NCBI GenBank assembly: GCA_016936735.1
Contig: JAFGXH010000353.1
Span: 1 to 34,150 of the forward strand
Direction: 5' to 3'
Source of the DNA: a bacterium
GTDB lineage: Bacteria; UBP6; JAFGXH01
DNA length: 34,150 nucleotides
The stretch's first letter is position 1; every line of letters begins with the position of its first letter. The notes below the pieces were generated by a model. It was not told where the DNA came from. It saw only the letters and a program-made list of their open reading frames with translations, and searched no databases. The position numbers and the translations under genes were made by a program. This document shows positions 1 through 8,831 of this stretch, in pieces.

Positions 1-140
1 AATTCAATAACTAAAAACAATAAGATGTAAACTGTTGGATATACAAAATATGTTATTAAAAATAAAAAAACAAAAAAAGCATTTATTTGAACACCTTGAG
101 AGTTTATAAATCTCTCATTTATAGGACATACTTGATTCAT
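1..140 (-). CDS. DUF4395-like membrane protein, N-terminal fragment cut by the window edge
   Basis: This open frame is missing from the ORF track because it runs off the left edge. It starts at ATG (138-140), preceded by AGAGG with about 4 nt spacing, and stays open for 46 codons. The peptide begins MNQVCPINERFINSQGVQINAF and continues into a hydrophobic stretch. The CP-INE-R-IN...VRINAF layout followed by a membrane helix is what I know from the start of DUF4395 proteins (small membrane proteins of unknown function, usually about 130-150 residues). The CP at residues 5-6 is the typical N-terminal signature. A promoter-like pair lies about 25 bp upstream, so it may be transcribed separately from the flippase gene behind it. 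The family call rests on about 46 residues. Confidence 0.72.
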   Translation of the reverse strand, partial: MNQVCPINERFINSQGVQINAFFVFLFLITYFVYPTVYILLFLVIE

Positions 141-163
141 AAAACCTCTTAAAAGATACAAAG

Positions 164-192
164 ATTATATAAATAACAGAATATAATTTAAA
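164..192 (-). promoter_or_regulatory. Candidate sigma70 promoter for the DUF4395-like gene
   Basis: On the minus strand a perfect -10 TATAAT (164-169) sits 17 nt from a weak -35 TTTAAA (187-192). The start codon is about 24 nt downstream. In such AT-rich sequence a chance match is possible. Confidence 0.4.
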
Positions 193-340
193 ATTATTTC
201 AATATAATAAAAATTATTATAAAAGGATTTAAACATCTATTATATCAATATTTATTATTAAACTATTTTTATTACTTATTGATAGATTCAATGATATTTT
301 TAATCACTTTTTCTGTTGTTTATTTATACTTTTTATAAGA

Positions 341-1780
341 CTATTTTGTAGATTTTATTTTTTTATATTTTTTAAAAGCAACAAATATTGCAATCAAATA
401 GATTACACCCAGAGGAAGCAGGGTTAAAAATCCACCCAAAAAGCTATGAATAGAAAAGTTTAAACCAATAAAAGATGCCAAAAAGATTCCAAAAATAGTT
501 CCAAAAACATATCTTAACTCAATTTGAACTCTATATTTTATTTTTAAATAGATAAATACTATTAAAAATGATATGAAAAAAGAGATTGAGCTCCCAATTG
601 CAGCCCCCTGAATTGAGTATTTTGATATTAATATTGAATTAAGAGTTAAAGAGATAAAAACAGAGAATAAAGTAAAAATCAGAGCTGTTTTTGCCCTCCC
701 TATTGCTGCAATAATTGTGTTTGCAACTACAAAAAGAGATAAAAATAGTGTTCCAAAACTTAAAATCATTAACATTCTATCATTATCAATATATTTTTTT
801 CCATACATCAATATAAGAAAGAATCTAGGAGACCATAATATTGGAAAAACAAAAAATCCAACAAATAGAATTGCAAATTTTAATGATTTCTCAATAGATT
901 TTGTTATTTCAGAGTTTTTCTCAGATGAAAAATGTGGAAAAAGAATAAAAGTTAATGATAATGTTGCCTGAAAAGGGATTCTTGAAATTGTATTTATTGT
1001 TAAATAATCCCCACCATTACTCAATGCAGACTCTGTTGATGATAAAGCTCCTAAAATCCATGTATCCAGATTTAATAAAATATAAAAAGCCCCCTGATAT
1101 AGTATTATTGGAAGCATGTATTTCATAAATTTTTTTTGGAGGGTTATTTTTGAACTTAATTTATCTGATTCTGACAAAAAGTTATCAGAGATTTTATCTT
1201 TTAAAACAATAAAAAGAGCAACTGATGTTATCACAAAAGTTGCAGCAGCCCAACCTGATATTGCAGATAATAATCCTCCACCCAAAATAAATGGAATCAG
1301 AATAAGAAAAAATTTAATACTACTATAGCTTATATCAAATAGTGCCTGCTTTTTAAACTCTTTTTTACCATTTATATAACCAATTGAAACACTATATAGT
1401 GCATAAAAAAGAAAAATCAGAGAACCAACTCTAAAATATATTGAGTAATCACTATTTTTTGTAAAAAGTTTTGATATAGATGTTGCAAAAATCTGAAAAA
1501 TAGTAAATAAAACAATTGATATTAATGAGAAAACTTTTAAACCAAACTTTAAATATTTTTTTCTATTTTCAAAATCTTTTGAAACAAAGTGGGAGGTGCT
1601 TTGAACACCCCCCTGAATTAAAATCATGTTTATTGGAGAGATTACTGAATTTAAATAGTGATAGACTCCAAGCATATTTTTGGGTAAAAAGTGTCCCATT
1701 ATCATCATAATGGCATAACCAATAACCATAAAATAGATTTTTGCGATTGGAATTAAAATGGCATCTTTTTTTATGTTCAC
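341..1780 (-). CDS. Oligosaccharide/polysaccharide flippase (Wzx/MATE-like, MOP superfamily)
   Basis: This is a 479-residue polytopic inner-membrane protein with about 12-14 hydrophobic helices spread over its whole length and short polar loops. It opens with a charged N-terminus and a helix rich in Ile/Met. Next comes a segment reading GVYHYLNSVISPINMILIQG, like the 'G-y....i......l...G' start of polysaccharide-synthesis (PF01943/PF13440) flippases. The length is normal for the family, which moves lipid-linked sugars across the inner membrane. The start is GTG, 9 bp behind the stop of the upstream TPR gene and with only a weak GTTGG as ribosome site, so translation is probably coupled to that gene. 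No glycosyltransferases are in view, so the substrate cannot be told. A lipid II (MurJ-type) or unrelated MATE role is less likely but not excluded. Confidence 0.8.
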   Translation of the reverse strand: MNIKKDAILIPIAKIYFMVIGYAIMMIMGHFLPKNMLGVYHYLNSVISPINMILIQGGVQSTSHFVSKDFENRKKYLKFGLKVFSLISIVLFTIFQIFATSISKLFTKNSDYSIYFRVGSLIFLFYALYSVSIGYINGKKEFKKQALFDISYSSIKFFLILIPFILGGGLLSAISGWAAATFVITSVALFIVLKDKISDNFLSESDKLSSKITLQKKFMKYMLPIILYQGAFYILLNLDTWILGALSSTESALSNGGDYLTINTISRIPFQATLSLTFILFPHFSSEKNSEITKSIEKSLKFAILFVGFFVFPILWSPRFFLILMYGKKYIDNDRMLMILSFGTLFLSLFVVANTIIAAIGRAKTALIFTLFSVFISLTLNSILISKYSIQGAAIGSSISFFISFLIVFIYLKIKYRVQIELRYVFGTIFGIFLASFIGLNFSIHSFLGGFLTLLPLGVIYLIAIFVAFKKYKKIKSTK

Positions 1781-1789
1781 AAAACCAAC

Positions 1790-2730
1790 TTAAGCAACAC
1801 TCATTCCTAACTCTTTTCTTAATGTGAAGTAATCTTCAGATACAATATAGTTTAAAATGTCTGCCATTTTTAATTTGTAGTCTGCTTTAGATAAAATACC
1901 AACCATTTCACGCTTAAACATTCTATCAAGAAGCTCTAAATCTTGAGTTAAAACATAAGCCATTCTGTTTCCTGTGAACTCAACAGCGTTTAACCATTTA
2001 TTTAAATCAATACTTCCTTTTGCTCTTACAAAAGCCTCAACAACATCACGAATACTCTCTACTGTCTCTGGTGCAGTATGTTTTTCAAAATGTTTTGTTA
2101 TTGCTTGAAGCTGATCTAAATCTCCTGAAACATTCATTGATGGAATAATATAACTTAAAACACCAATAAATATATTTGTAATAACTCTACCAGGAACAAT
2201 TTTTGCTAAAACATACTCTGGACGAAGATATGTCATCGCTTTTCCAAGAATATAAAGAAGATCTTTATCACTTGTGTTGTTAAAAATATCAAAGCCAGAT
2301 TGAATCATAACTTTTCCACCATTAACACTTTGAATCTCAAATCCACTTTGTCCCTGACGAACATGAACCTCAAATGCTGGAAGATTCATAAATGTTAATA
2401 ACATTTTATAAACACTTCCAAACAGATTTGTAGTTTTTCCTAAATCAATCATCTCTTTTGGATTTAGTTTTGCAGGTTTTGAATATAACTCAACCATTGG
2501 AACACTCATTGCGAGAAAAATATCTGTCACCTGATTTTTTAAACGATGATGAGTTATTAAATCCCATTGATATTTTGTTAATATTTGACCCCATTCAAGT
2601 TTACTTTTCCCTTTAAATGCAGATAAAATCTGTTTATGTTCATCTCCCATTTTATCAAGATATCTTAAAACTCTTGCAACAACATATGCTTTATCAAGTT
2701 TTTTCTGTTGAACAAAAAGATTAAAAAGCT
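1790..2730 (-). other. Shared C-terminal domain, copy 1 (M48-like pseudo-peptidase, inferred)
   Basis: These are approximately the last 310 codons of the 1241-residue TPR protein. The order of landmarks is the same as in the copy at 17315-18255: a helical lead-in after the last TPR, a central block of beta-like character (FEVHVRQGQSGFEIQS), then a helix ending LRPEY. These are followed by WLNAVEFTGNRMAYVL, and the copy closes with DYFTLRKELGMSV. The other copy reads LPEFY, WLKGAEFTANRVALLF and QYLSLRESLGISI at those places. The M48 relation is my inference from the E-x-T-[GA]-N-R-x-A element and the position of the missing HExxH. Confidence 0.6.
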
Positions 2731-5515
2731 TTTGATAATTAAGTTCAGAGAATGGATTATCTTTAATATTTTTTCTTAAAAGCTCAATCTGTTGTTCTAA
2801 AGAGATTCCAGCATGTGCATAAATGTCTGCTAAAGCTAAACGAATTGATGTATTTTTTGGATCCAATTTTAAAGCCTGCTCTAAAGCTGTTGCAGATTGT
2901 TTAAAATCTTTTAATCTATTAGCACATATATCAGCAATTGTTAACCAGTAACTTTTCTGATTTTTAGGATCATCTTTTTTAATTCTATCAACATAGAAAG
3001 AGATTAATTGAGGCCATAAAGAGAGTTTTTTTAGATAGTTTTCATAACCAACAATAACCTCTTTATCATCAGGAAGAATCTCATAAAGCTCTGTATAGAT
3101 TTGAAGAGTTTTTTTATAATCTCCAAGACCTGTTTCATATATTTTGAGAAGTTCAAATTTATAGTCAATTTTTTGCTCCTCATTTGTTTCAATTTTGATT
3201 AAACGTTCAAGAGTCTCAACACATTGTGGAAAATATCTATTTTTTGTATAGGTATCTAAAAGAATCATTAAAAGATTTTTGTCATTTCCACCAACTAAAA
3301 ATACCTCATGTAAAAACTCAAGATATTTCGCCTCATTTTTTAGATCTTTTCTATAGATTTCAGCAATTTCAAAATATAAATCTACAAGTGGTTGCTGCTC
3401 TTGAAGAAGGTCTGCAACCTCTAATCTTACAGATATTGCACTCTCAATATTTTGCTCTTGATCTAAAATTTTATAATAGAATGTTAAAGTCTCAATATCT
3501 GTTCTTTGGAATGTTAGTGCATCCTCAATATATTTTTTGGCCTTTTTATCACCACTTAAATAGCTATTTTTACCTAAATGTTTATTTAATTCATAACGTA
3601 TGGAATCATCAAGTGATTTAAAATTCATCTCAATATATTGAAATATTCTTAAAGCTTTTCCCCACTCTTTCATTATCTCATAAAGCTCACCAAACTCATA
3701 AAAAGTTTCATAATCTTTTTTATTTAGATCAGAGCTTTTTTTGTAATATATTGAAGCCTGTTCGAAAGCATCAAGATTTTTTGCAACTCTTGCCAGTTTT
3801 AAATAGAGTGTTGCATCTTTTTTAAGTGTAATTGCTCTATCAATCTCATTTAAAATATCTTTAATAGACTCAAACATAGAGTTATCATAAACATATTCAA
3901 GAATCATAATTGCAAGATCTGTATCTTTTGCATTAAATTTTAGTGATTCAACATAATAGAAAATAGCTTTATTAGGATCTCCCATTTTATGTTGAAAAAC
4001 ATCACCAATATCTTTCAGTGCATCAGCCTTCTCTTTTGGAATTCTTATATGTTCAATAGAGTCTATTTTGTATTGAAGAAGTGTGTCATAGTTTTCCTGT
4101 TTTTTAGAGATCTCTTCAATGTATGGAAAAGCATTTTTTTCACCATTGTCATAGGCCATTTTAAAATAGTGACCTGCATTCTCTTTATCATTAAGCTGTT
4201 TATAAAGAATTTCAGCTAACATAAAAGCTGTTTTTCCTCTCTCTTCATCAGAAATATGATTTAATTTTAGTTTTAAAAGATCAGCTTTTTCTGAATTCAT
4301 TTTTTTAGTATTAAAAATTCTCATCAAAAGATTAAATGCCTGTTCATTTTTAGGGTCTGTTTGAAGAACATTATAGAAATAATCAATGGCCTGTTCCTCA
4401 TTTTTAGCTCTTAAAAGATAGTAGTTACCAAGTTGAAGATTTAAGTCTGAAAGTTTACTATTTCTCTCTTCAGTCTCCTCTCTTTTTAAGATAATTGCAA
4501 TCTGTTGAGAGAGGATATAGGGATCTGAAGGAAGAGCCTCTAGAGCCTTTTCATAAGCAGCAAAAGCCTCATCATTCTCTTCAAGATGAGTAAATAAAAT
4601 ATCACCAATTTTAATAAGAATTGAACCTTTAACAGCTCTATCTGTAACTGTTTCAATAATAGACTCATAAAAACTTAAAAGCTCTTCATGCATACCTGTA
4701 TTTTGAACAACCTCTTCAAGTTGTTCTTTTAATTTTGTATCACGCGGATTTTTTTTAAAGTTTTCACAAAGACTTAAAAAAACTTTATCTTTATTTGGAG
4801 CCTTATTTGTATAAATATCAACAAGTTTTTCTGTATATAACTCTTTTGTTTTTGGATCTAAACGCTCTTGAAGTTTCTCTTCATAGAGTTTTGCAAGAGT
4901 TATCCATTCACCAACAGACTCAAGAAGCTCTTCAAGTTTATCAAAATTATCTTTTGCTTTAACTTTATCCTCTTCTAAAAGAAGTTGATAATATTTTATA
5001 ACTCTTGGAGTCTCTCCAAGTTGTTCTGCAATATCTTTCATACTATATAGAGTCTCAATTTTCACTTTTTTATTTTTTTGAAACTCAATTGCTTTCTCTT
5101 GTGTATTTAGCCAATCTTCATAGAGATTCTCTTTAAAATAACATTCAGCAAGCATCTCATAGGATTTTTCAAAATTTACATCAGAATCTATAGATGAGCG
5201 AAAAATAGCAATCATATCTTTATATCTTTCAGCACTATTCTCCTGCTTGTAAATAAGCATTCCCCACTCATAATAGTTTCTTGCTAGAAATGAGAAAACA
5301 TTCTCTTCAAGTCCTAAATCAGGAATCTCAACACTAACTTGAAGAGCCTCCTGAAGACGCTCATTAACATTTTGAATAATCATCTCATAAGCCTCTTCTG
5401 CCTCTGCAAAAAGCTTAGATTGAACACAAAGATTTTTATACTCCACATAGAGTGATATGTTGTCTGGGTCCTGTTCAATTTTTTCTAAAATCTGTTCAAT
5501 TCTTTTCTCGTTCAC
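1790..5515 (-). CDS. Large TPR protein with degenerate M48-like C-terminal domain
   Basis: This cytoplasmic-looking protein of 1241 residues has no signal peptide. From about residue 10 to 920 it consists of tetratricopeptide-like helical pairs with recurrent 'A...Y..AL...P.' spacing (for example DEAFAAYEKALEALPSDPYIL and KQSATALEQALKLDPKN). The last 310 residues are a different domain, also found at the end of the 3833-residue protein at 17315. It has a segment LLYILGKAMTYLRPEY where M48 peptidases have HExxH, and EFTGNRMA where they have the E-EAD-xA motif. The metal-binding histidines are absent. I chose GTG at 5515 rather than the ORF-track start at 5572: GGGGGA lies 4 nt before the GTG, and a promoter occupies 5544-5572, inside the longer reading. 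The flippase gene follows 9 bp after the stop. TPR arrays bind proteins; the partner is unknown. Confidence 0.85.
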   Translation of the reverse strand: MNEKRIEQILEKIEQDPDNISLYVEYKNLCVQSKLFAEAEEAYEMIIQNVNERLQEALQVSVEIPDLGLEENVFSFLARNYYEWGMLIYKQENSAERYKDMIAIFRSSIDSDVNFEKSYEMLAECYFKENLYEDWLNTQEKAIEFQKNKKVKIETLYSMKDIAEQLGETPRVIKYYQLLLEEDKVKAKDNFDKLEELLESVGEWITLAKLYEEKLQERLDPKTKELYTEKLVDIYTNKAPNKDKVFLSLCENFKKNPRDTKLKEQLEEVVQNTGMHEELLSFYESIIETVTDRAVKGSILIKIGDILFTHLEENDEAFAAYEKALEALPSDPYILSQQIAIILKREETEERNSKLSDLNLQLGNYYLLRAKNEEQAIDYFYNVLQTDPKNEQAFNLLMRIFNTKKMNSEKADLLKLKLNHISDEERGKTAFMLAEILYKQLNDKENAGHYFKMAYDNGEKNAFPYIEEISKKQENYDTLLQYKIDSIEHIRIPKEKADALKDIGDVFQHKMGDPNKAIFYYVESLKFNAKDTDLAIMILEYVYDNSMFESIKDILNEIDRAITLKKDATLYLKLARVAKNLDAFEQASIYYKKSSDLNKKDYETFYEFGELYEIMKEWGKALRIFQYIEMNFKSLDDSIRYELNKHLGKNSYLSGDKKAKKYIEDALTFQRTDIETLTFYYKILDQEQNIESAISVRLEVADLLQEQQPLVDLYFEIAEIYRKDLKNEAKYLEFLHEVFLVGGNDKNLLMILLDTYTKNRYFPQCVETLERLIKIETNEEQKIDYKFELLKIYETGLGDYKKTLQIYTELYEILPDDKEVIVGYENYLKKLSLWPQLISFYVDRIKKDDPKNQKSYWLTIADICANRLKDFKQSATALEQALKLDPKNTSIRLALADIYAHAGISLEQQIELLRKNIKDNPFSELNYQKLFNLFVQQKKLDKAYVVARVLRYLDKMGDEHKQILSAFKGKSKLEWGQILTKYQWDLITHHRLKNQVTDIFLAMSVPMVELYSKPAKLNPKEMIDLGKTTNLFGSVYKMLLTFMNLPAFEVHVRQGQSGFEIQSVNGGKVMIQSGFDIFNNTSDKDLLYILGKAMTYLRPEYVLAKIVPGRVITNIFIGVLSYIIPSMNVSGDLDQLQAITKHFEKHTAPETVESIRDVVEAFVRAKGSIDLNKWLNAVEFTGNRMAYVLTQDLELLDRMFKREMVGILSKADYKLKMADILNYIVSEDYFTLRKELGMSVA

Positions 5516-5866
5516 AAAATCCCCCAACGCTTTTAGAGTTGAAAGTATACTTTTTTTAAAAAAAATAATCAATTTTTTTATAACTATTTGCTATTATTTT
5601 ACAAAAAACGACATAAAAACATATCTATTTTAGTTAATAAAGTAGATATTAGATATAAAAATCCTCATTTTAACTCTCAAAATAATTAAATTACTAGTGT
5701 AATATTATTGATAACTATCTGTAAAAAATACTGTTTTATTTAACTATAAAAAATGTTATACTCAGTATATTTTTCAATTGTTTTTGAAAGATATATAACT
5801 TTACAAAAAAAGATTTATTATAAATATTTTTTGTATTATTTAATAATTTGTATTATAAGAGGTTAA
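5516..5866. other. Divergent intergenic region between TPR gene and helicase gene
   Basis: This is about 350 bp of AT-rich DNA between two divergently read genes. It holds the minus-strand promoter at 5544-5572 and, at its right end, the helicase ribosome site (AGAGG 4 nt before ATG). Several TATAAT-like hexamers precede the helicase, but none has a convincing -35 at 16-18 nt. I see no RNA gene or terminator here. Confidence 0.6.
5544..5572 (-). promoter_or_regulatory. Candidate sigma70 promoter of the TPR-flippase operon
   Basis: On the minus strand, -35 TTGATT (5567-5572) and -10 TATACT (5544-5549) are 17 nt apart. Transcription would start near 5537, giving a leader of about 20 nt to the GTG at 5515. 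It lies inside the ORF-track version of the gene and so argues for the shorter protein. Confidence 0.5.
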
Positions 5867-7786
5867 ATGAGATATAAATCATTTGAGTTAGATCAATTCC
5901 AAATTGATGCAGTTACAGCAATATCAAAAAATGAGAGTGTTGTCGTTTCGGCTGCAACAGGAACAGGTAAAACTTTAATTGCTGATTATGCAATTGATAT
6001 GTATTTAAAAAAGGGACAAAAAATAGTATATACAGCTCCAATTAAAGCACTATCTAATCAAAAATATAGACAATTTAAAGAGGAGTTTGGAGAGGAGAGA
6101 GTTGGTTTAATTACAGGTGATATTGTTATAAATCCTAAAGGTGATGTTTTAATTATGACTGTTGAGATTTATAGAAATATGCTTATGGTATCTGACCCAA
6201 TGATTCCAGAAATTGCCTGTGTTGTTTTTGATGAGATTCATTTTATAAATGATAGAGATAGAGGAGTTATTTGGGAGGAGTCTATTATTTTTAGTCCAAA
6301 TACAGTAAGATTTGTTTGTCTCTCTGCAACAATTCCAAATGTTGTTGAGTTTGCCTCTTGGATTCAAAAAATTAAAAAGCATAAAGTTGAAGTTGTTGAG
6401 TATCATAATAGACCAGTTCCATTAACTCATATGTTTTATGAAAAACATACAGGATTACTATCTTTTCCAGAGTTTAGAAAAAAAGAGAAAGAGTTTTATT
6501 CAACAGTTAAAAAAGGGGTATCAAAAAAGGATTATTATAATGATAAACAGGCAATGGGTTATCTTGATTTATCTCAATTTTTATATTCAGCAAAAAAAAC
6601 TCCAGCACTTTTTTTTGTTTTCTCAAGAGCAAAAACAGAGGCATTTGCTCTTGAGCTTTCAAGAAGAAGGCATTTAAAATTAAAAGTTGATTCTGAAAAA
6701 ATCAACTCAATTATTGATGAGATATTAGGAACAGATGATGGAGAGATTTTTAATTTAAACACATCAAAAATATTAATTGAGTGTTTAAAAAAGGGAATTG
6801 GTTTTCATCATGCAGGTCTTTTACCAAGACTAAAATTTCTTGTTGAGAAACTTTTTGGAGAGGGATTACTTCATTTTCTATTTGCGACAGAGACATTTGC
6901 AGTTGGAATAAATATGCCTGCTAAAACAGTTGTATTTGAAAGTTTAAGAAAATATGATGGAGTTAGTTTTAGATATCTAAAAACAAAAGAGTACTATCAA
7001 ATGGCAGGTAGAGCTGGTCGACGTGGTCTTGATAAAGAGGGAACTGTTGTATCTATTGTTGAGTTTGAACATATTATGAAAAACTATGTTGATGATTTAA
7101 TGAAAGGGGATATTGAACCAATTAAGTCTCAATTTCAACTATCTTATAATACAGTTATTAATTTGGCAAGACAATATTCATATAAAGAGTCTGTATATCT
7201 TTTAAAAAATAGCTTTTTTGAGTATCAGTCAAAATCTGATAGTAATAGAATTCCACAACTGCTCAATAGACGATTAACCACCCTCAAGAAAAATGGATAT
7301 CTTGATGAGTATAGTAATCTTACAGAGAAAGGTTTCTTTTTATCAAAAGTCTATACAGAGAGTCTTTTGATTGCTGAAATTTTTTGTAGAAAAGATATAT
7401 TTGAATTTGATCAATTTGAGTGGCTTTTTCTTGTTGGATTAGTTGTATATGAACCAGGGAAAAATGACTATTTTAATGTTAAAAATTCAGGAAAAGGAAA
7501 AGCTATAATTGATAAATTTGGAAAAGGAAATCTTTTATATCACTACTTCACAAGTAAAGATGCCTTTATTGTTTATGATTTTTTAGGGTTATGGTATGAA
7601 AATATATCCTTTTTAGAGCTAATGAAGTTAACAAATCTACTTGAAGGGGATATTATTCGTTGGTTTAGAATGATTATTGATGTTCTGTTTCAAATTAAAA
7701 ATGCAACAGAGAATCCAGAGGTTGCAGAGAGATGTATGTATCTTGTTTATCGAATTGAAAGAGAGTATATTGTTTTTGAGGAGTAA
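5867..7786 (+). CDS. Ski2-like superfamily 2 DEIH-box helicase
   Basis: This 639-residue ATP-dependent nucleic-acid helicase carries the full Ski2/Mtr4 motif set. The motifs are Walker A AATGTGKT (29-36), motif Ia APIKALSNQKYRQFKEEFG (58-75), the TGDIVINP block (83-90), DEIH (122-125) and SAT (153-155). They continue with GIGFHHAGL (310-318), TETFAVGINMPA (341-352) and motif VI QMAGRAGRRG (378-387). Residues about 400-639 form a helical tail. Eukaryotic Ski2/Mtr4 act in RNA decay, and the bacterial members (HelY-type) are poorly characterised. At 639 residues it is shorter than usual (about 900 or more) and I see no DSHCT-type C-terminal domain or arch insertion. The start has AGAGG 4 nt upstream. 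It stands alone on its strand, so no partner is suggested. RNA rather than DNA as substrate is inferred from the family. Confidence 0.92.
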   Translation: MRYKSFELDQFQIDAVTAISKNESVVVSAATGTGKTLIADYAIDMYLKKGQKIVYTAPIKALSNQKYRQFKEEFGEERVGLITGDIVINPKGDVLIMTVEIYRNMLMVSDPMIPEIACVVFDEIHFINDRDRGVIWEESIIFSPNTVRFVCLSATIPNVVEFASWIQKIKKHKVEVVEYHNRPVPLTHMFYEKHTGLLSFPEFRKKEKEFYSTVKKGVSKKDYYNDKQAMGYLDLSQFLYSAKKTPALFFVFSRAKTEAFALELSRRRHLKLKVDSEKINSIIDEILGTDDGEIFNLNTSKILIECLKKGIGFHHAGLLPRLKFLVEKLFGEGLLHFLFATETFAVGINMPAKTVVFESLRKYDGVSFRYLKTKEYYQMAGRAGRRGLDKEGTVVSIVEFEHIMKNYVDDLMKGDIEPIKSQFQLSYNTVINLARQYSYKESVYLLKNSFFEYQSKSDSNRIPQLLNRRLTTLKKNGYLDEYSNLTEKGFFLSKVYTESLLIAEIFCRKDIFEFDQFEWLFLVGLVVYEPGKNDYFNVKNSGKGKAIIDKFGKGNLLYHYFTSKDAFIVYDFLGLWYENISFLELMKLTNLLEGDIIRWFRMIIDVLFQIKNATENPEVAERCMYLVYRIEREYIVFEE

Positions 7787-7893
7787 TATTTATAAAAAAT
7801 ACCATTTTTATTTGAATATTTTCTATTTTTTATGGTTAAAATAGATTATATATTTTTGTGATTTATCTAATATTATAACAATTGGTATATATA

Positions 7894-8283
7894 ATGAATT
7901 GGCTTAGTCTTATATATGTTACAATATACTCTTTTATTTGGGTTTATGGTATAAATGAACATATAAATAAAAAAGAGAAACTGTGGTTTATTTTTGAATA
8001 TGTAATGTTAGGTGTTATACTTATTTCGGGAGTTGTTTTTTATTGGTTTGAATCACCCCCCTCAATTATAAGATTTGTTTGGAAATATATGTTTTTTATA
8101 ACTATATTTTTAAAAATAAGAGTATCCCATTATGAGTATTATATCATGGAGAAAATGATTCCAGAGGAGTTAGAGGACTCTAACCCTAAAGATATTTTTG
8201 TAATAGGAGTTATAATATCTCTTTTCTTTACTTTTCCTGCATTATATATGAATTTCAAAGTGGCATTTTCAGATATTATTTAA
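7894..8283 (+). CDS. Small four-helix membrane protein, unknown function
   Basis: This is a 129-residue protein I do not recognise. Four hydrophobic segments are visible: WLSLIYVTIYSFIWVYG near the N-terminus, FEYVMLGVILISGVVFYWF, VWKYMFFITIFLKI and FVIGVIISLFFTFPALYM near the C-terminus. A short charged loop (MEKMIPEELEDSNPKD) lies between helices 3 and 4, so it is probably an inner-membrane protein. The ORF track begins at a TTG (7882); the ATG four codons later is the likelier start, although neither has a clear ribosome site. It follows the helicase gene by about 100 bp on the same strand. Its stop codon overlaps the stop of the convergent gene in the tetranucleotide TTAA. Confidence 0.6.
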   Translation: MNWLSLIYVTIYSFIWVYGINEHINKKEKLWFIFEYVMLGVILISGVVFYWFESPPSIIRFVWKYMFFITIFLKIRVSHYEYYIMEKMIPEELEDSNPKDIFVIGVIISLFFTFPALYMNFKVAFSDII

Positions 8284-8804
8284 AAATATGGGCTTGCAGA
8301 GAATGGAGAGTTATCTAAAAAACTGATATCATAAAATTGTGATTTATGCTCTTCAACATAATCTCTTTCAATTAATAACTCCTCAACTTGAATCTCTATA
8401 TCTTTTTGCTCTGCATATGTTATAATAGAACCAGTACAAGATACAAGAGAGATATTTGATTGTTGAACTGTTTGATATGCAAGATATATTTTTGCAAAAT
8501 GATGAGAGGCACTTTTCTCATCTGATGATGATAGAGCCTCTTTTAAACTTATACTATCTCCTTTGGAACGAGCAATAAGTGCCTTCATTTGAGTAATATT
8601 ATCATTTACGCAATTTAATTTAAGAATATCTTTCTCTTTCCTTGTCTTTTTTAAAATACTATATCCAGATTTTAAAATATCCTCCATTTCAGAGATATAT
8701 TTTGATGACATTGATGTTTTATCTGTTGCAGAAAGAGAGTTTATATCAATATCATTTTGTGCACCAAAAATAGTGATTGCAATAAAAAAAATGAACCATC
8801 TCAT
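8280..8804 (-). CDS. Small secreted protein with one cysteine pair, unknown function
   Basis: This 174-residue protein has a Sec signal peptide (MRWFIFFIAITIFG-AQND), so it is periplasmic or secreted. The mature part is mainly helical and charged. It holds exactly two cysteines, in the contexts LNCVND and VSCTGS, which could form a disulfide. The pattern 'EKD-LKLNCVND...A...A...ASHHFAKI..A......C' reminds me of uncharacterised secreted proteins in Myxococcota, but I cannot verify this. I prefer the ATG at 8804: GGGGG lies 5 nt before it, whereas the ORF-track start is TTG and overlaps that ribosome site. A perfect consensus promoter lies just upstream. Confidence 0.65.
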   Translation of the reverse strand: MRWFIFFIAITIFGAQNDIDINSLSATDKTSMSSKYISEMEDILKSGYSILKKTRKEKDILKLNCVNDNITQMKALIARSKGDSISLKEALSSSDEKSASHHFAKIYLAYQTVQQSNISLVSCTGSIITYAEQKDIEIQVEELLIERDYVEEHKSQFYDISFLDNSPFSASPYF

Positions 8805-8831
8805 CATATCCCCCAAAAGAGACTATAATAA

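Noticed and set aside
717-1710. Plus-strand frames inside the flippase gene (717..971, 1116..1328, 1516..1710)
   Set aside because: They are shadows of a convincing minus-strand membrane protein, without start signals.
5700-5866. Various TATAAT-like hexamers as the helicase promoter
   Set aside because: None has a -35 of reasonable quality at 16-18 nt, so I did not assign one.
7795-7814. ATAAAAA...TTTTTAT hairpin after the helicase gene as a terminator
   Set aside because: The stem has no G-C pair, and such pairings are expected often in DNA this AT-rich.
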